Below, in pieces: positions 48,069 to 57,400 of a DNA stretch of 64,000 nucleotides; within the stretch, counting starts at the first letter, position 1, and every line of letters starts with the position of its first letter. Origin of the DNA: Diplonema japonicum (lineage: Eukaryota; Euglenozoa; Diplonemea; Diplonemida; Diplonemidae); contig OZ025671.1 of the NCBI GenBank assembly GCA_964019335.1, positions 186,001 to 250,000 on the forward strand. The letters run 5' to 3'. The translations under genes and the position numbers were made by a program. The notes below the pieces were generated by a model. That model had not been told where the DNA came from. It was given only the letters and a program-made list of their open reading frames with translations, and ran no database searches.

Positions 48069-49134
48069 GCAGCAGAGAGTTGCAATGTTTTTTTTTTTTT
48101 TTTTTTTTTTCTTTTTTTTTCCCTTTAATTAAATGCAATGGGCGCAAATAAAAAGGAGAGGAGAGAGGGGGAAACTTATTCGCATCATATCTCTAAAACC
48201 CGTTTTTTTTTTTTTTTTTTTGACGCCCTTCCCCCGTTGGGGGGGACTGGAAAAAAAAAATTGCTGTTTCTTACTTTTTTCAAGGCCAACGGGTTTTAGA
48301 GATATGAGCGCAAAAAAAGCAGCAAGCTCTGAGTGTAATTACCACAATGCACGGCCCACGTACCATAGACCAAGAGTCATAGGCCGATTGTCGAGGGAAA
48401 AAAGGAGGGGTGAAAAAAAAGGAGGGTTTTCTTTATGGGAAAAACAATTGAGCTGGTCGACTGCACCCTGCGCCCCAGTGGCCACAGATTGTGCTACATA
48501 AGCCATTCCTCTGAGGCGAAGTAAGGTAGATGGTTACCCACACCACTGTATTTTATATTCCCCCAAGTGACTTTTGCCTTCCGTTTAATGAAGAAAGAAA
48601 GCAAGAAAAGGGGTTTTTGGTGCTCGCCCCTGTTTTTTTTTTTTATTTATTTTTTTTTTTTTTTTACGGTCGATTGAAAAAAAGAAGAGGAAAGAAAAAA
48701 AAAGAGAGAGAAAAAAAAAGAGGAGCATTTTTAAGAAGAAAAGAAAAAGAAGGAAGAAGAAGAACATGACCATACAACAGGAACTTAAAGAAAGGGAAGA
48801 AGAAGGGGGAAAAAAAAAGAAAAAAACTCGGTTGTGGTAGCATTGCGGTTTAAAATAAAAAAAATTAAAAAAAAACTGGAAATCTACAGCAAGGGGAAGG
48901 GGAAAAGAATGGGCTAGGGAGAGTGAAGGAGGAGCGGGAGGGAGAATCAAAGAAAGGCCATCTTTTTCCCCTCTTGCCCGGTCTTGCACTCATCATCATC
49001 CATTTTCTTTTTTTTTAGTAGAGTGGGGGGGGGGGGGGGGGGGGGGGAAGAAGAAACAAACATTTCTTCTACTTCATCTTTATAGCTGTGCCCTTACCCT
49101 CAGGAATAATATAGTCTCCATAATTTCAACGGGC
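48069..49134. other. Non-coding, homopolymer-rich, with an inverted repeat
   Basis: T-runs near 48090-48120 and 48205-48222, a G-run near 49026-49048, and the hairpin at 48185-48307. No gene seen. Confidence 0.45.
48185..48307. repeat. Inverted-repeat hairpin element, 123 bp
   Basis: TCATATCTCTAAAACCCG (48185-48202) is the reverse complement of CGGGTTTTAGAGATATGA (48290-48307), 18 bp without mismatch. A T-run and an A-run lie inside the loop. MITE-like, or a transcribed hairpin. Confidence 0.55.
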
Positions 49135-49287
49135 TCAATGTTCGTCTTCAGTAAGCCAAACGTCGATCGTTGATTCACTTTTCGTCCCCAAAATCCTCAG
49201 AGCCGTTTCAAGCCTCAAAGTTCCTACACAAAAAAAACATACTTGCTTGGAAGCCTTTTTGCTGTTGTTGTTACCCACACCACAAAT
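49135..49287 (-). CDS. Possible last exon or small gene
   Basis: A minus frame with normal composition reads GNNNSKKASKQ, then a short Cys/Phe stretch, then TLRLETALRILGTKSESTID and stops after TEDEH. It could be the C-terminus of a gene whose upstream exons I cannot place. GTATGT...GTGTAG inside it looks like a tiny intron, but removing it creates an early stop. Low confidence. Confidence 0.3.
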   Translation of the reverse strand: MCGVGNNNSKKASKQVCFFCVGTLRLETALRILGTKSESTIDVWLTEDEH

Positions 49288-49697
49288 AAAAATAAAGGGG
49301 GGGGATATTTTTGATTTTTTTCTTTTTAGCTTGATAAAAAAGTAAAGTAAAGATTGCATTCCCCCCCCCCCCCCCCGTTCTCCATTTTTCAACCCCCCTT
49401 TTTTCCCCATTGTAAGGGGGAAGAAAGAAGAGGGAAAAAAAGAAAGAAAAATAAGGCTCAGAATCCACACATTGCTTGCGCCAACCCAAAACTGCCAGCT
49501 TTCTGGGGGCGCTTCCCCCGCTCCCCGCTCCCCCCCCCCCCCCCCCCCCCCTCACAATGTATTTTCTTCGTGGCAACAATTAGTGTTTAGATCTGAACCC
49601 GAAGCAAAAAAAGCCATGACATGAGCCTTTTGCTTTTTTTCTTCTTCTTTCTCTCTGTTTTCTGTCTCCCCCCCCCCCCCCCCCCCCCTTCTTTTCT

Positions 49698-51089
49698 TTA
49701 TTGACATGAACAACATCCCGCCTGAGTCCTATGGTTATTTTCATGCTGTTTAAACGAATCGCTGATCTTTGCGAACAGAAAGCATTCGGGTGGGGGAAGT
49801 GTTATATTATCGGGATTCGAGTGGTGCAGCAGGTTATCAGCACCTGAGGTTACGTTCTTGAGAGCGGAAAGATCAACGGTCCGGAGCACAGGGTTGCCAG
49901 CAAGGAAGTAAGATCCTACAAACGTCGTCTTGCGAAAAGAAGCGAGAGGCACAGACCGAAGCACAGTACATTTAGATATGAAGTACTCGCCGACGTATAC
50001 AGGCTTCATGCTACCTAAGTTAACATCTCTCAGTTTCTCGCACATGTAAAGAAAGTGGTTTCCGATAGACGACAACTTCCGGAATGACGAGAGATCCAGA
50101 CTCTCCACCGACGAGCAGTTCGATAAGAAATGGTCGCCGATTGACTTCGCGTGTTTGAACTTGAACTCCGTTGTCTCCAGTGTGTTGCAGTTTGCAAGGA
50201 AATAGTGCCCGATACTCGTTACATTCTCCATTTTCGTCATTTTGACATGAGAAAGCGACGAGCAACCGGACAGGAAATAATCCCCGACCGTAATGCTCTG
50301 CAGGTAAGGAAACGTCACGCTGACCAAATTCGTGCAGTTTGCAAGAAAATACTTCGGAATCTGCGACACGAAGATCAGCGAGCTCAAGTCCACATCAGAC
50401 AACGCCCGACACCCAGAGAGGAAGTACGTGCCCACGCTGACAAGGCTCTTTAATGGGTAAAGGTCGATTTCTTGAAGACCTTTACAGTTGCATATGAAAA
50501 AATTCCCGACAGACTCCGCGTTGCACAAAGGTGACAAGTCGATTTTTGTTAGTGCGTTGCAACCTGTTAAGAAGAAGGATCCAATGGTTCTCACGCACTT
50601 GAGAGGCGAAAGGTCTAGAACTGTCATTGTGCTGCAGTAGAACAGAAAGTTGTCTCCTATAGAGGTTACGTTGCAAAGCCCGTAGAGGTCGACTCTGTTG
50701 CGGTGCATACCCCGTAGGAAATCATCGCCGACTCGTTTGACTTTTCTTTTGCTGTCGATTAAGGTTAGGTGTTGTACCTTAGGTGGGATCCACTCGTTCG
50801 AGAGTTCGATCTTGCCGCCGTCCGAGACCATCCCTGATGCGTCGATTACAAGGACAAAATCAGGATCGTTCTGGGCCCTGTCCTCGATTTCGGCGTGTTT
50901 TGCCTCGAGCTCCGTCCTCCCGCTCACTGTCATAGAGTGCGCGTACGACTTCACCGCCATGGCTCCCTCCCACTCCCCCGACCTTATGTCCACAAAAGTC
51001 TTCTCTGTCGTTTCCATCCGCTCCAGCACCGCGTTAAACCCACCCGTTACCTCTTCACATGGCGTTATCTCGTCGTATGTACTCCCCAT
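49698..51089 (-). CDS. BspA-type leucine-rich-repeat protein with CaaX-like C-terminus
   Basis: A single exon of 463 residues. About a dozen 23-24-residue repeats of the form GxYFLSGCxxLxxVDLSxLxxVxSI run from ~residue 120 to 410 (LRR_5/BspA-like, common in several protists and bacteria). The N-terminal 100 residues are acidic and helical, with no signal peptide. The protein ends in GCCSCQ: CSCQ fits a CaaX prenylation box, with a neighbouring Cys for palmitoylation. This predicts a cytoplasmic, membrane-tethered scaffold, unlike secreted BspA proteins. Function unknown; lipid anchoring is inferred. Confidence 0.78.
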   Translation of the reverse strand: MGSTYDEITPCEEVTGGFNAVLERMETTEKTFVDIRSGEWEGAMAVKSYAHSMTVSGRTELEAKHAEIEDRAQNDPDFVLVIDASGMVSDGGKIELSNEWIPPKVQHLTLIDSKRKVKRVGDDFLRGMHRNRVDLYGLCNVTSIGDNFLFYCSTMTVLDLSPLKCVRTIGSFFLTGCNALTKIDLSPLCNAESVGNFFICNCKGLQEIDLYPLKSLVSVGTYFLSGCRALSDVDLSSLIFVSQIPKYFLANCTNLVSVTFPYLQSITVGDYFLSGCSSLSHVKMTKMENVTSIGHYFLANCNTLETTEFKFKHAKSIGDHFLSNCSSVESLDLSSFRKLSSIGNHFLYMCEKLRDVNLGSMKPVYVGEYFISKCTVLRSVPLASFRKTTFVGSYFLAGNPVLRTVDLSALKNVTSGADNLLHHSNPDNITLPPPECFLFAKISDSFKQHENNHRTQAGCCSCQ

Positions 51090-51421
51090 TTCTTTTTTTA
51101 TAATTTTTTTTTTTATATAAATTTTTTTATGTCAGCATTTTTTTTTTCCTGTGGTGGGGTTGTAAATTGTGTGTTTTTTTTTTGGGGAGGGGTAAATAGA
51201 ACAAAAAAAAAAAAAAAAATTGCGCCAGAGTATCACAGGCCTTAACCCTGTTGTTCTGAGGGTGGCCGTGGTCAAAGTCGGCCTCGTCGGGGTCAGCGAT
51301 AGGATATTGTCCCAGATCCGTTGGGAGCGTTCAAGAAATATATATGGGGGAAGATAAAAAAAAAAGGAGAAAAAAAAAAAGGAGGGCTAGGGGTTAATAA
51401 TTCTGTGCAGTCTGAAGGAAC

Positions 51422-51452
<31 letters not shown>

Positions 51453-51713
51453 AAAGAAAGAAACTTACGCCGTAAGAGAGAGAAAGAAAAGAAAAAAAGA
51501 AAAGACGTGTTCGCATAGATAAAAGAAACTAATGTGTTTTTTCTTCTCTTTTCGTAGCTTCCTAGTTTTTTTACGAGACTTCTCACGCAAAGGAAAGGCG
51601 ATGTCATGCAAAACTCCGCATGAGAGCTGCGGGCCCTTAGAAGAAGGGTCAGTACTAGGCAGTATCTAATACCGTCACTGACAAAAAAAAAAAAAAATAC
51701 CGTGCCACTAAGG
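51090..51713. other. Intergenic with a retroelement scrap
   Basis: A/T and A/G runs. At about 51225-51310 a GC-rich scrap is similar to 42640-42730 (minus-strand pieces DNILSLTPTRP versus RDTYLSQTPTR), interpreted as a small fragment of the same retroelement family. Confidence 0.4.
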
Positions 51714-53336
51714 TTAGGGGGTGTTGACGGTACTAGGAATAAGGTGCACGCCATAAGTCGTGGAGCGCATCCGGACAGCACTGCCGTAGTCAACCAACCT
51801 TGAGTCGAGCTTGATGCAGTAGCTCTTCCACGAGGTTCCGCTGGGTTTCTTGGCTGAACTCGGGTGGTTCTTTTCAACCAAACGCTTCCACAGATCTTTC
51901 CCCACTTTGCCCCCCCACCACGTGCACACCAAGCTCACACAGAGAAGCTCCTCTGTGTTGCAATAGTACAAAATGGTGTTCAAAATGTCTTTCGGCCACA
52001 GCCGCGACATCTTCCACTCTTTAACCGCCATTCGCATATTCTCATCAGGGAAGTACACAAGCTCACCAGAAGAGAACATAGGCAACGGTGCTGATGGTAA
52101 ACTTGCGGTCGACATAAATCGTTGTTTTAAGTTTGCCAGATCGTAAGTTCGGCCATCTGTGGCGATGACAGGGTCGTCCATCGGCCGGGGGTGTTGCGGT
52201 GTGTAAAGCGACGCCAGAGGGCAGACCAAGTCAAGCGGGACATTCGATGGGTGTTCCTTTCGTTCAACAGGAAGCATCCTTTGCAGGTTTCTAATATCCT
52301 GATTAACCCCAAACAACACATCGCGTACCCTGTCAACCTCCACAAGCATGTCCTCATAACAAGCTCGAAAATTCTTATTAACATGGTTAACGATACGCCT
52401 GGTAAGCTGCCCGAACTCAAGCGTGCTCTTTGTTTCAACACGGTCGGCAGCAGACGCTGATACATTCGTCACAATACACGTGAGGGAGTTCCCACCCATA
52501 CAATCTCGGAGCAGCTTAGTTAACGCGGACCCTCGGAAGTTAATAAAACCGTCTTTTCCTTTAGGGTCGGACAGTGATATTATAACACCCTTCAAAGCAG
52601 CTAACGACCTGTTAATATTCCCCGCTTCTGTTATTGCAAGCCCCGTGGCTTGTGACCGACTGATGTCTTCAGACCCAGCAAGATCAACAAGATACATGGT
52701 TGAGTACATTACCTGGTGTTCGATAATCTGTTCGACCTCAACTAGTATGATGATGTGTGAGCGTGATGAGGACATGTTCATGGCTGTCTTTGCTACGATG
52801 CGTTTATCTTCTATGTCGTTGATTGTGGTGGTGACGTGGCCGGGGAGGAGTCTTCTGCGGGTGGCGGAGGGGATTCCAAAGACGCCGGTTGAAATCTCTC
52901 GGATTTTGACCTCCTTCATCTTTTTCTTCTCGTTTTCCTTCGGGGTGTAGAACAGGTCGTAGCACACCTCGTTGTAGATCTGAACCGCAGCGACGTTGAA
53001 CGTAGTTCTCTCGCCACCCTTAGAGAGAAGCGTGTTCATAATCTCCGGAGCCAACCCCGGCTTCGATTTGTTCCCCATCATCGTGTATGTCTTGCCGCTA
53101 CCTGTCTGCCCGTAGCACATGACCGCCGCGTTGTACCCATCAATGACATTGTCGATCGCATCGGGGCCTATACACGCGAAGACGTCGCTTTGAGAAGCAC
53201 TGCCGCCGATAGCCATGTCTACAGGGTATTCTCTATCTTCATCGAATATAATGCTTTTCCCGTCTATGCCACACCGGCATGCTTCCTTTCCCTCGGTGGG
53301 TCTTATTCTCGCAAGCACTTTGATGGCTTCGCTCAT
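51714..53336 (-). CDS. Kinesin motor fused to U-box and F-box
   Basis: A single exon of 540 residues starting MSEAIKVLAR after a poly-A leader; the longer upstream frame overlaps the end of SLX9 and is discounted. The motor spans ~1-317: P-loop GQTGSGKT at 76-83, switch I SSRSH at 190-194, switch II DLAGSE at 218-223, and GGNSLTCIVTNVS. A short helix (~318-355) follows instead of a long stalk. Residues ~366-444 match a U-box (LVCPLASLYTP...MDDPVIATDGRTYDLANL...WK), an E2-binding RING-like fold, and ~446-483 an F-box (WPKDILNTILYYCNTEELLC). This predicts a microtubule motor or microtubule-bound ATPase with ubiquitin-ligase functions. The intact frame argues against an assembly artefact. Confidence 0.88.
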   Translation of the reverse strand: MSEAIKVLARIRPTEGKEACRCGIDGKSIIFDEDREYPVDMAIGGSASQSDVFACIGPDAIDNVIDGYNAAVMCYGQTGSGKTYTMMGNKSKPGLAPEIMNTLLSKGGERTTFNVAAVQIYNEVCYDLFYTPKENEKKKMKEVKIREISTGVFGIPSATRRRLLPGHVTTTINDIEDKRIVAKTAMNMSSSRSHIIILVEVEQIIEHQVMYSTMYLVDLAGSEDISRSQATGLAITEAGNINRSLAALKGVIISLSDPKGKDGFINFRGSALTKLLRDCMGGNSLTCIVTNVSASAADRVETKSTLEFGQLTRRIVNHVNKNFRACYEDMLVEVDRVRDVLFGVNQDIRNLQRMLPVERKEHPSNVPLDLVCPLASLYTPQHPRPMDDPVIATDGRTYDLANLKQRFMSTASLPSAPLPMFSSGELVYFPDENMRMAVKEWKMSRLWPKDILNTILYYCNTEELLCVSLVCTWWGGKVGKDLWKRLVEKNHPSSAKKPSGTSWKSYCIKLDSRLVDYGSAVRMRSTTYGVHLIPSTVNTP

Positions 53337-53449
53337 CTTTTTTTTTTCTCTCTCCTTTTTGGCTTTGTTGACAAACGATGGTTGGGGGGGGGGGGGGTAA
53401 ATATGTACTGATTTTGATGTCCCCCCCCTTTCTCTGGATCCTTTTTCTT

Positions 53450-54299
53450 TTAATTCGGATTCAGCCATGGTTTTGCCGCCCTGCCCGTCCCCGCTGTCCG
53501 TCCCTTCTTTGCCATCGGTTTATTGCTCCCGTCCCGTTTCTGGAAACTGTCCTTACTTTTCCCCTTCATCCCTCCTCCGTATGGTGTCTGATTCAGCTTC
53601 GACTGTTTTTTTTCTTTTTTTCTCTTTTTTTTTTCCCCCTATCTCGTACCTGGAAGCCAGTTAGTTGTTTAATCTGACCCTCTGCGGATTCCTTCCTGAG
53701 CTTTTCTTCTTTTTTCTTGTCGTTTTCGAGCTTCTTTTTCTTGGACGGGTTGTAGCGGTGCCTCCCTTTAGCTTCTATAAGCGGGTCAAGAGTCGCATTA
53801 ATGTGATTTAAAATTGCAGTACTAGGATCCTCCTATGATTGGGATGGTGTGGTGGTGTTTTCATCTATTGTTTCTTTGAATACCTTGAACTCATCGCAGC
53901 CCAGGACGTAGCTGAAGTGCTCGACCTCTTTTTTCACAGTCTCACTTCGTTGTTCTTCGGTCATCGGTGTGCTTTTGAAAATTTGCGGTTTCGGTGCATT
54001 CGCTTCCTTCTCTTTTTCCCCCGTCACCATTTTCATGACATCCTTCTTGATCCTGTCCGTCTTCACCCCTTTCCCAAGCTTCGACAAAGGCTGCACTGTT
54101 CGCCTGTTCTTCCCCCTGTACTTCGCCGGGCCCGTTGTGTTTGCTGCATATTCAGTCAGTCTCTTTTTCGCTGTGGTTTGTTCCCCCCCACCCAGATTTC
54201 CATACTTAAAGCCGACTGCTTCCCTTGAGGAGCCGCTTCTTTATTTTTCTGCCTCGTCAGCAGCACTCTCTTCGCCTTCTTGTTCAGGGTCTTCCCCAT
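53450..54299 (-). CDS. SLX9: SLX9-like ribosome-biogenesis protein
   Basis: Exons 54299-54206, 54170-53884, 53832-53650 and 53602-53450 give 238 residues. Introns are 35, 51 and 47 nt (GTATGG...CACAG, GTATTC...CATAG, GTACGA...AACAG) and frames join cleanly. It begins MGKTLNKKAKRV and is basic throughout. The segment VEHFSYVLGCDEFK plus, across an intron, EDPSTAILNHINATLDPL matches the conserved C-terminal SLX9/FAM207 block (F-x-x-VL, then P-x-x-x-I-x-x-H). Slx9 helps 40S subunit maturation and export. The tail is Lys/Gly-rich. The family match is moderate; the exon structure is well supported. Confidence 0.68.
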
Positions 54300-54426
54300 C
54301 TTTTCGAACGACCCTCCTGTACAGTGGTGACGCGCAAAAAAACAAGCAAGAAAAAAAAAAAAAAAAGACTATTTTTTTGAAACAACTGTAAAAACAGACA
54401 AAAGGTGGAAACCATGTCATAACATC

Positions 54427-57400
54427 TTAATCTAAGGGTGTGTACATAAGTCGCGTGACGGCGGAACGTGGGAAGCATTCGTGGTTCGTGGTGCCGTCTT
54501 CTTCATGGAATTCGAGCTTCACAAAATCGTGTCGGACTACAAGAGCACTGCCGGTGCACCCAAGGAAGCGTGCCTTTGCAGGGGTCCAGTTCACGAGATC
54601 TGCGAACATGGTACTGTGGGTTGCAAGCCAGTCGTCGCATCGGCTCCGCACATCGGACACTGAGGAGTGCACTAGCACGTCACACTTTGCCCACAGCAGG
54701 TACTCCCCTAGGTCCATCTTGTGTTCTGTGACCTTGTCCAGCAAAGGGATGATTTTCATCGCCCCGTTGGCCACAGCAAGCTCCAAGGGTACGTACCCCT
54801 TGGCATCCTTTACATTTGGATCCGAACCGTTCTCTAGCAACATTTCTACAACGTGACATGTATCATGCCAAGTCACACTCGCCAAGTGCAGTGCTGTCGA
54901 CCGCTGGTTCACCGTCCCTGCCAATACCGTCCGTTCTGTTATCAATCGCCGCAAGGCTTTCAACCCCGCACCGCTGCAGAACTCATTCTTCAGCACTGCG
55001 TAGTGCAGCGGTACTGCGCCCACGATGTTTCCGTTGTAGCTGCACAGCTTCCCCGACGGGGTGCCTTCAAAGCAGTCCGCCTCGACAGGCGACAGGCCGT
55101 AGTCGAGCAACATGTTGACTGCATTTACATTCCCCGTCTCCGCAGCACGGTGAAGCGATGATATCGGGAAGTCCCTGATTGACACTTTGTAGCTGGAGTA
55201 CTTTAACAGCAGCATAACAATGTCGATACGGAGACGCGACGCGGCAAGCTGTATAGGCAACATGCCGTCGTCGTTGTAGGCGTCAGGGTTGCAGCCGCCT
55301 TCAAGCAGTGTCTCTGCCATCTGCATGTGCCCAGCGAACGATGCGATGTGCAGCGCTGTCACCCCCGCTCCCATCACAGGGTCGTTCGCCCGCATCGCCA
55401 TGTTCTCTCTCCCCATGATCTCCTTCATCACGGCACAGCCATCGTCGGTGTTGAAGGCTGCCAGCCGTGCCATCTCGTGCAGCATGTTGGTGCCCTTGTC
55501 GCTCACCATTAGAAAGTCGACCCTGTACGTGTCAAGCAGGCGCTTCAACTCCCTGCAGTCGCCCTTGTAAATCACCTTGAAAACTGCAACGCGTGCGTGC
55601 GACGTTGGGAGGTTCACCTTCCCCGTGTTACCTATGATGAGATGCACGATGTCGATGTGTTGGTTGATGGCGGCGATCTCCTCTGCAGTGTGTCCCTCGT
55701 TCGAGACAGCGCTGACACGCACGTTTTCCTCCAGCAGGAAGCGCACAATCTCCACATACCCCATCTCAGCAGCTATGTATAAAGGCGTCCTGCCAAGCTT
55801 GTCAACAACATTGAGGTCCGCAGGTAGCTTCCGCACCAGCCTGTCGTACCAAACAAGTACATAAAGCACGTCCATGGCCCCCTGCAGGCACATGTGGTGA
55901 ATCACGGTCATGCCTTCCTTGTCGCTGATGTTAGGGTCGACTGTCTGCTGCAGCAGCACCTTCACCGCTGGAATCAAGCCAGCCTCTGCCGCAGCATGCA
56001 GGGCCGTCTTCCCATTGATGTCTCTCTTGTCGCCGCCACTGTTCTTGCACAAGGTCTCGATCACCTTCACACCGGCCTCGCTACTGAATGCACTGCGCAT
56101 GCATAATTTATGCAGCAAACTCCCTTCCTGCAAACAGTTCGCGAAGCAGTATATTACCATACCTTCGTTTCCACGTCGGTGGACACACCACATGACAGCA
56201 GCAGCCCCACTTTTTCAATCTCGTCGTTATAAACAGCACGGTGCAGCATCTTGCCTGCTTGTGCAACCTATGCAAGGGTGACGACGTTGATGCCAGCATA
56301 CCTTGTTTCTTTGGAAGTCACTCTTTTTCAGTTTTGACTTCGTCAGCGGCATGAGGTACAGCACGATGTCCACTTCGAACATGAGTGCTGCAGCCTGCAA
56401 CGGGGTGTGCCCCACCATGTCCATCCTGTCTGTGAGGTCGAGACCCTGTGCGGCAGGGGAGTGCAGGATTAGTTTGATAACTTCAAGCTGGCCCAGCGAA
56501 GCCGCGATGTGCAGTGGGGTAACTTGCTGCTTGTCACGCTTCTGCACAGACTCATGAGTGATCAACTTGGTGATGGTTTCCAGACCTATAGATGACACAA
56601 ACTCAGTAGATTCGATAGCCAAGTGCAGTGAAACCTGCCCGCTTGAGTCCACGATGTCAGGGTTAGCGCCATTCTGCAGCAGTGTCTTAGTGACACCCAC
56701 GAAACCAAGGGACGAGGCAACGTGCAGTACTGTGTGTGTTTTTGGCTTGACGCCCTTCCTTTTGCTGGCTGAGACGCACTGCAAGTTCGGGTCCGCCCCT
56801 AGCTTGATCAGCTGGAGCAACGTGTCTTCCGCCTCGTTAATAACAGCGTGCTGCAGGGGCGTGGTGCCATGACTGTCTGAGGCGTTTATCGTTGTGGGGC
56901 CACACAACTGCAGAAGGATTGCGGGGTCGCTGAACCTTTTCATAACCTTTAGAGCGACGTGCAGCACCGTCTCGCCTGCGAGCGTCAACAGCTTAGGGTC
57001 CGCCCCAACATTGAGTAGCTCGCGTATCGTCTTCTCACAACTGTTGCCCGCAGCAAGGTGCAAAGATGTGTTCTTCTCGCTATCCACGCAGTCCGGGTCA
57101 ACACCCAACACAATCAACCTCCCTACGGCACAGTACGCACCCGACCTTGCAGCTTCCAACAACGCATGTTGCAGCATTATACAGCACGCCTCTTCATTGT
57201 TCACCAACCGCATGATCTCCCGTGTGATCGTGACCCCATCTGACGCATCGATCTGTTCATCCCTCCCAAGCATCTCCTTGTGAGGTGCCACCGCCGCATT
57301 CAGTGCCCGTTCAAAGCGTTGTTTTTCGATTTCTTGCATGACTGTGAAGAGCTGGCGGATGTAATCCGGTGCCTTCTTATAAGTTAGGGTGGGCATGATC

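Noticed and set aside
53337-53468. Extended kinesin N-terminus from 53468
   Set aside because: It overlaps the last SLX9 exon in another frame and has a proline/lysine low-complexity stretch from a C-run.
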